A DNA stretch of 64,000 bases from Mangrovitalea sediminis (GCF_002514725.1 NZ_NTLB01000003.1:1-64000), one strand, 5' to 3'. Positions 13,405 to 22,691 are shown, counted from the first letter of the stretch. The notes: a model not told the origin generated them from the letters alone. Translations and numbers: made by a program.

Positions 13405-15213
13405 ATGAGGCGTAGTTCCATTACTGCAAAAACCTTACTCGCCATGAGCGTAACAACGCTGTCCCTAACCGGCTGCGGAGGGGGCTCCGTGGGGACTGTC
13501 ATGAGTTCACTGACGGGAACCGCGGCTGATGGCTATCTGGTTGGCGCCACGGTCTGTCTGGATGAGAACCTCAACGGCGTGTGCGACACCACTGAACCCT
13601 CCACGACGACGGGCTCAGGTGGACAGTGGTCCCTGGATGCCACGCCCGCCCAAGAGAAAAATGCACCAATACTGGTCAAGGCGATTGCCGGCAGTACCAT
13701 CGATGAAGATACGGGCAACGCAGTCTCCCGGGGCTATGCGCTGTATGCGCCCGCCGGATACAAGAATGTCAACCCCGTTACTTCTCTCGTGTTCCAGCAG
13801 GCGGTGAAGCAGGGGTTGATCTCCGCCAGTTCTCAACAGTCGATCACCAGCGTCGAGCAGGATATCGCCCAGAAGGTTTTTGGGTCCACCGCCGATGCCA
13901 GTCTCCTCAAGGACGATTACGTCAAGGGCGAAACGGACAAGACCGATCCGACGGCGCAGGCCAAGTTCAAGGAAGCGCATGATCTGGCCAAGGCGATAGC
14001 GGCGACGGTATCCGGTTCTGTCGCAAAGACCAGCCAAACGGTGATCAGCAATGACGGAGAAGGCGCTGTCGAGTTGGCGGCCTACCAAAATGCGTTGACC
14101 CACCTCAGCACCTTGAAAGCGATCCCCTCGGGAAGCACGGACCAGGAAATCGAAAACCAAACCCAGGGACTTCAGGTTGGCATCACGAGTAGCGATGCCG
14201 AAGCGGAAAAACCGGATTTCCAGGGTGCCGTGATCGACTACACCGCCTTGCCGACACAGCCCGACTCCCCCACCCAATACACCGGCTTTGACGGTTCCGG
14301 TCCGGCGACAGGGCTGACGCTGAAAGAGGCGCCTGTCACGGTAACGGTCAACAGCGACAAGTCGGCCGTTGCAGAAGCGTTGGCGCCGCTGCATCTTACC
14401 CAGGCGGGCGGCAATGTGGTGTCCGCGGCCAGTACCGCCGATACCACCTACTACTGGTCTTCCAGTGCCGCCAAGCTGGTGGCCTTCCAGCCTAAGGCGA
14501 CCCTGCTGAGCTGGAGTACGACGGGAACAGCCACCTTTGCCAGTGCCTTGAATGCCCAGGTGGCTATCACGAAGATCACCCTGGATGGCAAAGCTATCGC
14601 CACCACGGTGCAGCGCTATCTGGACCAGGACTGGCCGCAAACCTCGTTGGGCACGACAACGGCTTTCCCCAATAATTCAGCCTTGTACGTGCTGCGGGCC
14701 TATTCCCAGTCACCCGTCTTGAGCGTCCTCGGAAGCGATACCACGTCCTTGTCCTGTACGGGGGGCACCTCGCCTTGCGCGCCATTGGTGACTCAAAGTG
14801 CCAAGACGATTGGAAGCCTCAGTGGGCAGGTGTTGAACATCGGTGTCAAAACGGATACCCAGGGTGCCAGCACCAGCATCTTTGAAGACGGCTCCGGCAA
14901 CCTCTATCAGGTGAATAACAGTGGCGCTACGCCGGTTCTGATCAAGATAGGGACTGCCAAGTCGGTCGCGGCCACTGCGACCATGCCGGCACTGACCTTG
15001 CTATCGCTCAATGACAGTTCAGCCGACTACAAGTCGGTGGAGTGGAATGATCCCCGCATTGACGGCGAGGGTACGCCGGCGCTTTTCAGTGATGCAACAG
15101 GGGAACACGTGGGCATGTATCAGGATACGGGTGGGCGCCTGTATAAAGCGGTACTGTTTGATGACAATGCAAAGAGCGCGATCGAGTCTGATCTGACCGC
15201 AACATTGAAATAA
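13405..15213 (+). CDS. Large lipoprotein with a calcium-binding-like loop
   Basis: This 602-residue protein has a lipoprotein signal: MRRSSITAKT, a hydrophobic stretch and the lipobox LTGC with Cys24, followed by glycines. Soon after comes GYLVGATVCLDENLNGVCD, a DxNxNGxCD calcium-loop pattern found at the start of cadherin/thrombospondin-type surface proteins. The rest is rich in S, T, G and A with small beta-like segments and one disulphide-capable pair (CTGGTSPC). It is probably anchored in the outer membrane. ATG 13405 is preceded by GGAG at nine bases; longer in-frame starts upstream would hide the signal. No partner gene is adjacent. Function unknown. Confidence 0.8.
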   Translation: MRRSSITAKTLLAMSVTTLSLTGCGGGSVGTVMSSLTGTAADGYLVGATVCLDENLNGVCDTTEPSTTTGSGGQWSLDATPAQEKNAPILVKAIAGSTIDEDTGNAVSRGYALYAPAGYKNVNPVTSLVFQQAVKQGLISASSQQSITSVEQDIAQKVFGSTADASLLKDDYVKGETDKTDPTAQAKFKEAHDLAKAIAATVSGSVAKTSQTVISNDGEGAVELAAYQNALTHLSTLKAIPSGSTDQEIENQTQGLQVGITSSDAEAEKPDFQGAVIDYTALPTQPDSPTQYTGFDGSGPATGLTLKEAPVTVTVNSDKSAVAEALAPLHLTQAGGNVVSAASTADTTYYWSSSAAKLVAFQPKATLLSWSTTGTATFASALNAQVAITKITLDGKAIATTVQRYLDQDWPQTSLGTTTAFPNNSALYVLRAYSQSPVLSVLGSDTTSLSCTGGTSPCAPLVTQSAKTIGSLSGQVLNIGVKTDTQGASTSIFEDGSGNLYQVNNSGATPVLIKIGTAKSVAATATMPALTLLSLNDSSADYKSVEWNDPRIDGEGTPALFSDATGEHVGMYQDTGGRLYKAVLFDDNAKSAIESDLTATLK

Positions 15214-15636
15214 CCAAAAAGGAGGCAGCTGGCAGCGGCGTACACGGATTTCCCTTGTCCCGGACAGGAGAGGGCAACTGTGTGCGCCGTGGACTCCGGG
15301 GCGGATGGCTGTGGCCTCCGTTCCGGGCCTGCCAGGCTTTCGCTTTTCTGCTCATCCCCGTACTCGGCATAACCCCTTTCCTGAGCGAGCCAGGCTGCTA
15401 CGCCATCGCCTTGACGTATCAAGTCCGGCGAACATTCGCCTCTACCTGCCGTTGGTGAATAGACGCAGAACCTTCTGCGTGCCATGATTTACCTGTCCCG
15501 GGCGCCGTGTGAAGGGCTCGGGATTGCTTAAAATCTGTCCCGGTTTTCTCTCCCCAAGCATGCAGGCCGTAATGGCAGCGTCGATGACGACGATGCCCCT
15601 TATAAAATCGGACAACGCTTCCGCACCCAAAGGCTT
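15214..15636. other. Intergenic region
   Basis: In 420 bases I see no gene with a plausible start and composition. The last 100 bases must contain the promoter of the RIO kinase gene (TTGCTTAAAATC and TATAAAAT near 15600 are candidates). No terminator hairpin is obvious after the lipoprotein gene. Confidence 0.4.
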
Positions 15637-16494
15637 ATGAAGATACCGAAACGTTTGCAGTCACTGGCCGATGACGGCCTGATCGATGAAGTCATCACTC
15701 AGCTGATGAGTGGCAAGGAGGCACAGGTCTACGTGGTCAGCAGCCACGGCGAAATATGTTGTGCGAAAGTGTTTAAAGAAGCCAAACAGCGCAGCTTCAA
15801 GCAGGCCGTGGCGTACCAGGAAGGCCGTAAGGTTCGCAACAGTCGGCAGGCCCGGGCCATGTCGAAAAAGACCCGCTACGGGCAGAAGGAGCAGGAAGAC
15901 GCCTGGCTCAATGCCGAGGTGGATGCGCTCTATCGCCTGGCGGATGCCGGCGTGCGGGTCCCCAAACCCCGAGGCTTTATCGATGGGGTCTTGCTGATGG
16001 AAATGATCAGGGACGCCGAGGGGCATGCAGCACCGCGCCTGGACGACGTTACCCTGACGCCCGAACAGGCCCGCCGTTACTACGACAAAATCATCCGGGA
16101 CGTGGTACGCATGCTCAGCGCCGGCCTGATCCATGGTGACCTGTCCGAATTCAACGTGCTGCTGGCGCCGGACGGCCCGGTTATCATCGATCTGCCACAG
16201 GCGGTCAACGCCGCCGGCAACAACAGTGCCCAGCGCATGTTCGAGCGTGATGTGGACAATATGCGCCGTTACTTCGGCCGCTTTGCCCCGGAGCTGCTGG
16301 CAACCGACTACGGTAAGGAAATCTGGGCGCTCTACGAAGCCGGTGACCTCTATCCGGACAGCAAGCTGACAGGCTACTTCGAACACGACACCCACAGTGC
16401 CGACGTTGAGGAACTCATGGCGGTTATCGACGCGGCTAAAGAGGAAGAGTCCGAGCGTCAGGCCCGACTGCAGGATGATGAAGACGGGGATTAA
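15637..16494 (+). CDS. RIO-type serine protein kinase (PA4780-like)
   Basis: This 285-residue bacterial RIO1-family kinase has its nucleotide loop at GKEAQVYVV (26-34), the ATP-anchoring Lys44 (CCAKVFK), the catalytic loop HGDLSEFN at 166-173 with Asp168 and Asn173, and the metal-binding Asp185 in IIDLPQAV. The C-terminus (about 265-285) is strongly acidic. Such kinases autophosphorylate; their bacterial targets are poorly known. ATG 15637 fits the family start. It stands alone, with the next gene 80 bases downstream and likely under its own promoter. Confidence 0.93.
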   Translation: MKIPKRLQSLADDGLIDEVITQLMSGKEAQVYVVSSHGEICCAKVFKEAKQRSFKQAVAYQEGRKVRNSRQARAMSKKTRYGQKEQEDAWLNAEVDALYRLADAGVRVPKPRGFIDGVLLMEMIRDAEGHAAPRLDDVTLTPEQARRYYDKIIRDVVRMLSAGLIHGDLSEFNVLLAPDGPVIIDLPQAVNAAGNNSAQRMFERDVDNMRRYFGRFAPELLATDYGKEIWALYEAGDLYPDSKLTGYFEHDTHSADVEELMAVIDAAKEEESERQARLQDDEDGD

Positions 16495-16573
16495 CGCAAG
16501 CCCCCGGGTCCTTCACCTCCCGTTGGCCTAAACTTCTCTGCAAGGACATGAGCGGCTTAATTTGGGATTATGA

Positions 16574-17479
16574 ATGAAAGAGTTACTTGATCGGTACGAC
16601 GGTATATTGGCGGAAGCGGCTATCGTTGAGCGGCTTCGTCGCAACGATGACATTGAGTTGGATGAAAGGCTCGTTCATGCGCCGCTGCTATATTGTGACG
16701 CGGGGAGAGACGCTCTGGCGCGCCTGTATCGGGAATATATCGGGATCGCCGAATCCGGAAGCCTTCCGATATTGCTCGGGACTCCAACGTGGCGGGCAAA
16801 TAAGGACCGGGTCATGGCCTCGGGGATCAGTCGGGATGTTAATGCCGATGCGGTTAGATTCCTGAAGCGTGTTGTTGAAGAGCTGGCGCCTGAGACTCCT
16901 GTCAAAATTGGTGGATTGATCGGGTGTAAAAATGATTGCTACTTGCCTGAACAGGCGCTCTCGACGGATGAGGCGAGGGCCTTCCATCAGTGGCAGATTG
17001 ATCAGTTGGTCAGCGGTGGCGCGGATTTTCTGCTTGCGGCCACCTTGCCGTCGGTAGCGGAAGCTGCCGGTATTGCGCTGGCCATGGCGGATTCGGGGCT
17101 ACCTTATATCCTCAGCTTTGTGGTGGGTGAGGATGGAAAAATATTGGATGGAACCAGCCTGCAGGCAGCCATTGAGGCTATCGATGCACTAGCGCCAGTG
17201 CCCCCATTAGGCTATTTCGTAAACTGCTCATATCCCTCATTCTTGAAAGCGGCCCTCTTACCCGGGAAAGCGCTGGGTCGCCTTATTGGCATCCAGGCAA
17301 ACGCCTCGTCTCTGACCCATGCGGAACTGGACGGGTCTGCCGAGGTGAAATTCGAGCCCGTCGTCGAGTGGGGCCAACTGATGATTCAGTTGAACAGGGA
17401 CTACGGTGTCAAGGTTCTTGGCGGCTGTTGCGGGACCCATGGCGAGCATCTTCAGTATCTATCGGACCATCTCCGCTAG
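16574..17479 (+). CDS. Homocysteine S-methyltransferase family protein
   Basis: This 301-residue TIM-barrel enzyme carries the zinc-binding cysteines of the family: NCSYPSF (Cys about 218) and the C-terminal GGCCGTHGEHL (about 282-292). The N-terminus has a degenerate nucleating segment (YDGILAEAAIVERLRR) in place of the usual DGxxxTxL block. It should transfer a methyl group from S-methylmethionine or a similar donor to homocysteine or a related thiol or selenol; the actual donor cannot be read from the sequence. The following gene (GFA family) starts 36 bases later and may be co-transcribed. Confidence 0.88.
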   Translation: MKELLDRYDGILAEAAIVERLRRNDDIELDERLVHAPLLYCDAGRDALARLYREYIGIAESGSLPILLGTPTWRANKDRVMASGISRDVNADAVRFLKRVVEELAPETPVKIGGLIGCKNDCYLPEQALSTDEARAFHQWQIDQLVSGGADFLLAATLPSVAEAAGIALAMADSGLPYILSFVVGEDGKILDGTSLQAAIEAIDALAPVPPLGYFVNCSYPSFLKAALLPGKALGRLIGIQANASSLTHAELDGSAEVKFEPVVEWGQLMIQLNRDYGVKVLGGCCGTHGEHLQYLSDHLR

Positions 17480-17514
17480 CAGACGTGTGCGCGGAGGACG
17501 CAAGGAGGACGTTT

Positions 17515-18000
17515 ATGGACATTCAGGGATTGTTACCTCTCGACGGGGCATGCCGCTGCGGACAGGTCGGTATTCGCATCGAGGCAGCTCCGATAATCAC
17601 GGCCGCCTGTCACTGTACTGGCTGCCAGCGAATGAGTTCGAGTGCGTTCTCGTTGAGCGCCGTTATTCCTGCAGAGGGGTTTGCGGTGACGCGGGGGGAG
17701 CCGGTTATTGGTGGTCTGCATGGTAAGGAGGCCCGCCATTACTTTTGTCCCCATTGCATGACGTGGATGTTCACCCGCGTCGGCGGAGATTTCCCCTTCG
17801 TCAATGTGCGCCCCACCATGCTCGACCATTGCCACTGGTTCACGCCTTTTATCGAGACCTACACCAGCGAAAAACTGCCGTGGGCCTCGACGCCCGCCGT
17901 TCACAGCTTCGAGAAATTCCCGCCGTTCGAGCTGTATGAACGTCTTGGCCGGGAATATGCTCAGCATGTCGCGCGGTCGGGCAAGGTTAGCGAGCCATAG
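17515..18000 (+). CDS. GFA family (glutathione-dependent formaldehyde-activating enzyme-like) protein
   Basis: This 161-residue zinc protein of the GFA/CENP-V fold has cysteine ligands in ACRCGQV (about 12-18), CHCTGCQR (about 32-39) and YFCPHCMTWMF (about 80-90). The pattern Cx(C)...CxxC...CxxC is complete, so it should bind two zincs. Members bind glutathione or small thiols, and some accelerate formation of S-hydroxymethylglutathione; the true substrate here is unknown. ATG 17515 is chosen because AAGGAGG lies at 17502-17508; an open frame extends upstream into the preceding gene without a start signal. Confidence 0.92.
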   Translation: MDIQGLLPLDGACRCGQVGIRIEAAPIITAACHCTGCQRMSSSAFSLSAVIPAEGFAVTRGEPVIGGLHGKEARHYFCPHCMTWMFTRVGGDFPFVNVRPTMLDHCHWFTPFIETYTSEKLPWASTPAVHSFEKFPPFELYERLGREYAQHVARSGKVSEP

Positions 18001-18062
18001 GGTCCCGGTCCCACCAGGTTTGATTGGGCCCCACGCTAAACTATGAAAGCCAGGAGGACGCA

Positions 18063-18602
18063 ATGCCCTTGCCCTTGGATATCGATATCAGAGACGAGAC
18101 GGACAACGACCTTGACGCGATCGCCGAGGTGACTGTCGCGGCGTTCCAGACCCTTGAGATCAGCCAGCATACCGAGCAGTTCGTGATCCAGGCGCTTCGC
18201 GCGGCCGGGGCGCTGACCCTGTCGCTGGTAGCGGTGAAAGGTGAGCATGTCATCGGGCACATTGCGTTCTCGCCAGTGACCCTGTCAGACGGCACGCCGG
18301 ATTGGTATGGGCTTGGACCGGTTTCGGTGTTGCCGGACTATCAGCGTCAGGGTGTGGGGAAGGCCTTGATCCGGGAAGGTCTGGCAAGGATTAAGGCGAA
18401 GGGCGCCAGGGGCTGCTGCCTGGTAGGGCATCCGGAATACTATAAGAAGTTCGGGTTCGACAATGTTCAGGGGCTGGTGCATGAGGGCGTTCCGCCCGAC
18501 GTCTTCCTGGCTATGTCATTCGACGGATACTGGCCTCAAGGTACCGTTCATTTCCACCCGGCCTTTGGGGCGGACGGGGCTGAACCGCCTCTGAACGCCT
18601 GA
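18063..18602 (+). CDS. GNAT family N-acetyltransferase (YhbS-like)
   Basis: This 179-residue acetyltransferase shows the GNAT core: the acceptor-side helices at the N-terminus, strand IGHIAFSPVTL (about 59-69), the acetyl-CoA loop PDYQRQGVGKALI (about 91-103) after LGPVSVLP, and the YYKKFGF motif (about 124-130) near the C-terminus typical of YhbS. It would acetylate a small molecule or protein N-terminus with acetyl-CoA. ATG 18063 follows AGGAGG by six bases. It lies in a run of small plus-strand genes that may share transcripts. Confidence 0.92.
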   Translation: MPLPLDIDIRDETDNDLDAIAEVTVAAFQTLEISQHTEQFVIQALRAAGALTLSLVAVKGEHVIGHIAFSPVTLSDGTPDWYGLGPVSVLPDYQRQGVGKALIREGLARIKAKGARGCCLVGHPEYYKKFGFDNVQGLVHEGVPPDVFLAMSFDGYWPQGTVHFHPAFGADGAEPPLNA

Positions 18603-18631
18603 TTTGGTGTGTCGTGGGGGAAGGGCTCAAC

Positions 18632-18922
18632 ATGAATCCACTCAAAGTACAGCGCAGTCGTGTGCAGCTGTTGACGGACCTGCCCAATATCGGCCCGTCG
18701 ATGGCGGCGAGTCTGCAACGGATTGGTATCTCATCGCCCGGGCAGCTCGTGGGCAAGGACCCGTTCGAACTCTACACGAGCCTGTGCCGCAAAACCCGGA
18801 CCCGGCAGGACCCCTGTGTCCTGGATGTGCTGATCTCGGTGACCTCCTTTATGAATGGGGGAGAACCCATGCCCTGGTGGCACTTCACCGAGGCGCGGAA
18901 GCGCCAGTACGGGGCGATATAA
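18632..18922 (+). CDS. Helix-hairpin-helix (Cdd1/pathogenicity-locus type) protein
   Basis: This 96-residue protein of the Cdd1 family contains the DNA-binding-like hairpin LTDLPNIGPSMAASLQRIGI (about residues 12-31), then DPFELYTSLCRKTRTRQDPCVLDV and PWWHFTEARK, both characteristic of this family, sometimes called mitomycin-resistance-like. The hairpin should contact DNA backbone, but the role is unproven. The start is set at ATG 18632 with GAAGGG upstream, rather than the GTG at 18614. Confidence 0.88.
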   Translation: MNPLKVQRSRVQLLTDLPNIGPSMAASLQRIGISSPGQLVGKDPFELYTSLCRKTRTRQDPCVLDVLISVTSFMNGGEPMPWWHFTEARKRQYGAI

Positions 18923-18989
18923 CGCAAGTCTGTCCGTTCTGATTTATGGCAAAATGCGCGCGGTTTTTTTCCGTTATCAGGAGGCAGTT

Positions 18990-19475
18990 TTGATCGTTAT
19001 CGAGGCGTTTTCTGCAGAGCATCAACAGGGTGTTGTTGACGTCATTCTTCCTATTCAGCAGGGCGAGTTTGATATTCCTATTACACTGGAAGCCCAGCCG
19101 GATCTGTTGAATATCGCCGGTTTTTACCAGACCGGTGCCGGTAACTTCTGGGTCGCGATTGCGGATGGGCAGGTTGTCGGAACCCTGGCACTGCTCGATA
19201 TCGGGAACGGCCAGGGCGCGTTGCGCAAGATGTTTGTCAAACCGGAGTACCGGGGACGCGAGTTTGGGGTGGCGACGATGTTGCTGGATCATCTGCTGAC
19301 CTGGAGCCGGAACCAGGGAATCACGGCGATCTATCTGGGGACCACGGCGAAATTCCTGGCCGCACATCGCTTTTACGAACGCAGCGGTTTTACGGAAATC
19401 GAAAAGGCGGCGCTGCCGGAGGCGTTCCCCGTGATGTCGGTCGATACCAAGTTCTACTCGCTGACACTGGGATAA
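18990..19475 (+). CDS. GNAT family N-acetyltransferase
   Basis: This 161-residue GNAT enzyme has a substrate-side N-terminus, strand FWVAIADGQVVGTLALLDIG (about 50-69), the acetyl-CoA loop KPEYRGREFGVATMLLDHLL (about 82-101), and LGTTAKFLAAHRFYERSGF (about 117-135), which closes the fold. The start is TTG 18990, because AGGAGG sits directly upstream at a proper distance; the upstream in-frame ATG at 18954 has no ribosome site. It lies 67 bases after the Cdd1-like gene. Confidence 0.88.
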   Translation: MIVIEAFSAEHQQGVVDVILPIQQGEFDIPITLEAQPDLLNIAGFYQTGAGNFWVAIADGQVVGTLALLDIGNGQGALRKMFVKPEYRGREFGVATMLLDHLLTWSRNQGITAIYLGTTAKFLAAHRFYERSGFTEIEKAALPEAFPVMSVDTKFYSLTLG

Positions 19476-19620
19476 TCCGGGGTGGGCCGGCCATGCTGAC
19501 GAGGAAACTTATCGAAGGGTAAAGTGGATGCCGGCGCCTTAAGTGATACAGTGGTTTCTGTATGGTTTGCGCGGCCTGCGGTATGGAGACTGCTCTTCCT
19601 TAGGTGAGGTGTCGATAAGC

Positions 19621-20148
19621 ATGTTTGTTTCCCGCACATTTGTTTCCAATGTCATTGTTTTCCGCGCCATAGTGTCGAGCTGCCTTCTGGCGGCGTCATT
19701 GCTGTTGGCCGTTCCGCTGGCTCAGGCCGCGCCGGATAGCCAGGCACCGACCGTCGAGCAACTCAAGCAGGACACCCAGGCACTGGCCGAGAAACTGCAG
19801 CATTTCAGTGTGGACCAGCGGGACCAGGCGATGACCTCGATCCGTTCCACCCTGAAGGCGCTGGATCAGCGAATTGGCGAACTCCGCCAGTCCCTGTCGG
19901 ATCATTGGGGCAGCATGAGTGACAAGAGTCGTGCCGAGTCCCAGCGCCAGTTGAATGAACTTCTGGCGCAGCGGAAGCGGGTTCAGGGATGGTCTGAGCG
20001 GCTCAAGGACAGCTCGGCGTCTGCCTGGAACTCGATGAAGAAAGGCTTCTCGAATGCCTACCGGGGGTTATCGGAGGCTTGGCAGAACAGCGAAAAGATA
20101 CTGGACAAGGACGCGCCCGCGTCCCCCCAGCTCCAGAAAAGTATCTGA
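19621..20148 (+). CDS. Periplasmic coiled-coil protein of unknown function
   Basis: This 175-residue protein begins with a cleavable signal peptide: basic start, a hydrophobic core around residues 14-32 (VSSCLLAASLLLAVPLA) and a predicted AQA-AP cleavage. The mature part is almost entirely helical, with a long Gln/Glu/Lys-rich coiled coil (about 45-125) and one SERLKDSSASAWNSMKKGF amphipathic segment. No enzyme motif is present. It could be a periplasmic stress or envelope-spacing protein; nothing specific can be said. ATG 19621 gives the signal peptide the right length. Confidence 0.75.
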   Translation: MFVSRTFVSNVIVFRAIVSSCLLAASLLLAVPLAQAAPDSQAPTVEQLKQDTQALAEKLQHFSVDQRDQAMTSIRSTLKALDQRIGELRQSLSDHWGSMSDKSRAESQRQLNELLAQRKRVQGWSERLKDSSASAWNSMKKGFSNAYRGLSEAWQNSEKILDKDAPASPQLQKSI

Positions 20149-20152
20149 GGTT

Positions 20153-20782
20153 TCAGCCGAGCGCGAGCCAGACACCGACGCCGATCATCAGGCTCCCGGC
20201 GATACGATTGAGCGTGCGCACGCCTGCGCCCTGGCGTAGCGCATTCCGCAGTTTACGCCCGCCGTGGGCATACAGTTGCAGGCAGATGAACTCCAGGCCC
20301 AGGATCATCAGCACCAGCACGGTCAACTGGGGCGCCATGGGTAGCTTGCCGTCGATAAAGGGCGGCAGCAGGGCAATGAAAAAGGCCCAGCCCTTCGGGT
20401 TGGCGATGGCGGTGACGAAGCCCTGAAGGGCGAGTTGCAGACGGGTGGAGGTCTTCGGGCTGTCATCCAGTTCGGACATGGCCAGTTTCCCTCGGGACAG
20501 CCAGAGTTGAATGCCCAGCCATCCGAGATAAAGGCCGCCCGCATACCGAAAGACGATGAAAGCGGTAGGGTAGCGGAGCATAAAGGTTGCCACGCCTACC
20601 GCTGCCGCCGTCGCCACCAGTGCCACCCCAACCAGTTCCCCCGCCATCATCCAGAGTGCCCGCCGGACGCCAATGGTGATGCCCAGGGAGAGCGACAGCG
20701 TCATGCACATGCCCGGTGTAATGGACACGATAAAGAATGTGGGGATGAAGGCTGACAGCAGGTGTACATTCAATGCGGACAA
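20153..20782 (-). CDS. LysE/RhtB family amino-acid exporter
   Basis: This 209-residue inner-membrane protein has six hydrophobic segments and LysE-family hallmarks: SITPGMCMTLSLSLGITIGVRRA (about 21-43), the AGGLYLGWLGIQLWLS segment (about 81-96) and GFVTAIANPKGWAFFIALLPPFID (about 122-145). It should export an amino acid or homoserine-lactone-like compound; the substrate is undetermined. It converges with the preceding plus-strand gene, with only four bases between the two stops. ATG 20782. Confidence 0.92.
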   Translation of the reverse strand: MSALNVHLLSAFIPTFFIVSITPGMCMTLSLSLGITIGVRRALWMMAGELVGVALVATAAAVGVATFMLRYPTAFIVFRYAGGLYLGWLGIQLWLSRGKLAMSELDDSPKTSTRLQLALQGFVTAIANPKGWAFFIALLPPFIDGKLPMAPQLTVLVLMILGLEFICLQLYAHGGRKLRNALRQGAGVRTLNRIAGSLMIGVGVWLALG

Positions 20783-20960
20783 GGTCGGAGCACTCTTGAA
20801 GGGCCTCGGGATTCGGCGATCATATAGCCTGCGACCTAATGCTGACTAGTCGACTATGGCTTAAGTCGAAACCGGAAAAATCACCGGTGGCGGTCTTTGG
20901 GGTCGACTTGCTGGGGATTGTTTCCTGACGGCCTGTTTGTGAGGGGTGTGCTCAAAAGAA

Positions 20961-21000
20961 AACGGACGGTATCGCCTGGATCAATGCGATGCCGTCCGTT
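20961..21000 (-). terminator. Rho-independent terminator of the prp operon
   Basis: AACGGACGGTATCGC (20961-20975) pairs with GCGATGCCGTCCGTT (20986-21000) with one mismatch. On the minus strand the stem is followed by TTTTCTTTTG. It lies 33 bases beyond the prpF stop. Confidence 0.85.
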
Positions 21001-21033
21001 CTGCCGGTGACGCAAATGCCTCTGCGGGGTGCC

Positions 21034-22212
21034 TTAAAAGGCATCCCCCGGCACGCGTACCCAACCTTCCATCAAAACGCGTGCGCTGCGACTCATCACG
21101 GCTTTGGTGGCCGTCCATGCGCCGTCAACCTGCTTGGCCTCGGCGCCGACGCGCAGCGTGCCAGACGGGTGACCGAAGCGGACTTCCGTGCGATCGCCAC
21201 CACCGGCCGCCAGATTCACCAGCGTTCCGGGAACCGCTGCTGCGGTGGCTATGGCCACGGAGGCGGTGCCCATCATGGCATGGTGCAGTTTGCCCATGGA
21301 CATGGCGCGAACTAGGACGTCGATATCGCCGGCAGCAATCAGCTTGCCGCTGGAGGCGGTGTAGTCCTTGGGCTTGGCGACAAAGGCCACCTTCGGGGTG
21401 TGCTGGCGGGCGGCAATCTCGTCCAGGTTCTGGATCAGGCCCATGCGCAGGGCGCCGTGGGCACGAATCGTCTCCAGCTTCTCGAGGGCGTCAGCGTTGT
21501 TGTTGATGTCGTCCTGCAACTCGGTACCGCTGTAGCCGATGTCTTCCGCGTTGACGAAGATCGTCGGGATGCCGGAGTTGATCATGGTGGCCTTGAGCGT
21601 GCCGACACCCGGCACTTCCAGGTCGTCCACCAGGTTGCCGGTGGGGAACATGGGGCCTTCGCCGTCGGCGGGGTCCATGAACTCGATCTGGACTTCCGCA
21701 GCCGGGAAGGTCACGCCGTCCAGCTCGAAGTCACCGGTTTCCTGCACGGCGCCGTCGGTCATCTGGACATGGGCGACGATGGTCTTCTTGATGTTGGCCT
21801 GCCAGATACGCACCGTGGCCAGTCCGTTTTGCGGCAGCCGGCCGGCATCGACCAGACCGTTGCTGATGGCGAAGGCACCTACCGCCGCCGTCAGGTTGCC
21901 GCAGTTACCGCTCCAGTCGACAAAGGGCTTATCGATGCCGACCTGGCCGAACAGGTAGTCCACATCATGGTCCGGCTGGCTGCTCTTGGACAGGATCACG
22001 GTCTTGCTGGTGCTGGAACTGCCGTTGCCCATGCCGTCGATCTGCTTGCCGTAGGGATCGGGGCTGCCGATCACGCGCATCAGGAGCTTGTCGCGGGCCG
22101 GACCGGGAACCTGGGCGGCCTCGGGAAGATCGTCCAGACGGAAAAAGACGCCTTTACTGGTGCCCCCACGCATGTAGGTGGCGGGGACTTTGATTTGGGG
22201 TTTGTGTGTCAT
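21034..22212 (-). CDS. prpF: 2-methylaconitate cis-trans isomerase PrpF
   Basis: This 392-residue enzyme of the PrpF family, a diaminopimelate-epimerase-like fold, begins KVPATYMRGGTSKGVFFR and continues with the family blocks GNGSSSTSKTVIL and DWSGNCGNLTAAVGAFAI, whose cysteine region is conserved. PrpF isomerises the 2-methylaconitate made by AcnD to the form used downstream in the methylcitrate cycle. It is last in the minus-strand prp operon and is separated from acnD by the DUF559 insertion, so its expression may be altered. A strong terminator follows. Confidence 0.96.
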   Translation of the reverse strand: MTHKPQIKVPATYMRGGTSKGVFFRLDDLPEAAQVPGPARDKLLMRVIGSPDPYGKQIDGMGNGSSSTSKTVILSKSSQPDHDVDYLFGQVGIDKPFVDWSGNCGNLTAAVGAFAISNGLVDAGRLPQNGLATVRIWQANIKKTIVAHVQMTDGAVQETGDFELDGVTFPAAEVQIEFMDPADGEGPMFPTGNLVDDLEVPGVGTLKATMINSGIPTIFVNAEDIGYSGTELQDDINNNADALEKLETIRAHGALRMGLIQNLDEIAARQHTPKVAFVAKPKDYTASSGKLIAAGDIDVLVRAMSMGKLHHAMMGTASVAIATAAAVPGTLVNLAAGGGDRTEVRFGHPSGTLRVGAEAKQVDGAWTATKAVMSRSARVLMEGWVRVPGDAF

Positions 22213-22287
22213 GGGTTCGTCATTACCTTGAGTAGATCTGGGTATTTCAGGCCCAATCCCACTGTGGTTAGAGACATCGCCGCAGTG

Positions 22288-22327
22288 AAGCCCTTCTCCC
22301 CGAGGGGAGAAGGGTTGGGATGAGGGG
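22288..22327 (+). repeat. Left 40-bp inverted repeat of the DUF559 unit
   Basis: It begins AAGCCCTTCTCCCCGAGGGG and is an exact reverse complement of 22692-22731. It contains a 22-base internal palindrome (CCTTCTCCCCGAGGGGAGAA core). Confidence 0.95.
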
Positions 22328-22329
22328 GC

Positions 22330-22668
22330 CTAGCCACTCTCATCGTTTAAGGCCTGCAAAATAGCTGCAAGCACTTCTTCTGTATTCTGTAAAATCTCAT
22401 TATTCCAAAACCGCATGATCCGATAGCCACGCTGCTGCAGCCAATGATCGCGTTCCTGGTCGTTGGCATCTGAGTTATGTTGTCCCCCATCTGCCTCGAC
22501 GACCAAGCGGGCTTCAATGTTCACGAAATCAACAATGTATGGACCGATTGGTCGTTGACGTCGAAACTTGTGGCCATCTAAACGACGGTCTCTCAGGTGT
22601 CTCCAGAGTCGGTGCTCGGCGTCCGTCATGTTCTGACGTAACTGTTTTGCGAAATTCAGTTGATCCAT
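22330..22668 (-). CDS. DUF559 (Vsr-like) endonuclease domain protein
   Basis: This 112-residue protein has the DUF559 fold of the very-short-patch-repair endonuclease superfamily: AEHRLWRHLRDRRLDGHKFRRQ (about 17-38), PIGPYIVDFVN with Asp47, and RLVVEADGGQH with Glu58, Asp60 and Gln63, the usual D-ExK/Q-type active site. It should nick or cut DNA. Its start and stop fall within three and 24 bases of the surrounding inverted repeats. Similar free-standing DUF559 genes are scattered in many genomes with unknown function. Confidence 0.93.
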   Translation of the reverse strand: MDQLNFAKQLRQNMTDAEHRLWRHLRDRRLDGHKFRRQRPIGPYIVDFVNIEARLVVEADGGQHNSDANDQERDHWLQQRGYRIMRFWNNEILQNTEEVLAAILQALNDESG

Positions 22669-22691
22669 CGTTCTTCCTTGAACGGGGGAAG

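Noticed and set aside
13615-14640. Long open frame on the minus strand opposite the lipoprotein gene
   Set aside because: It is a GC-skew shadow: no ribosome site, no domain, and the plus-strand gene has a signal, lipobox and proper composition.
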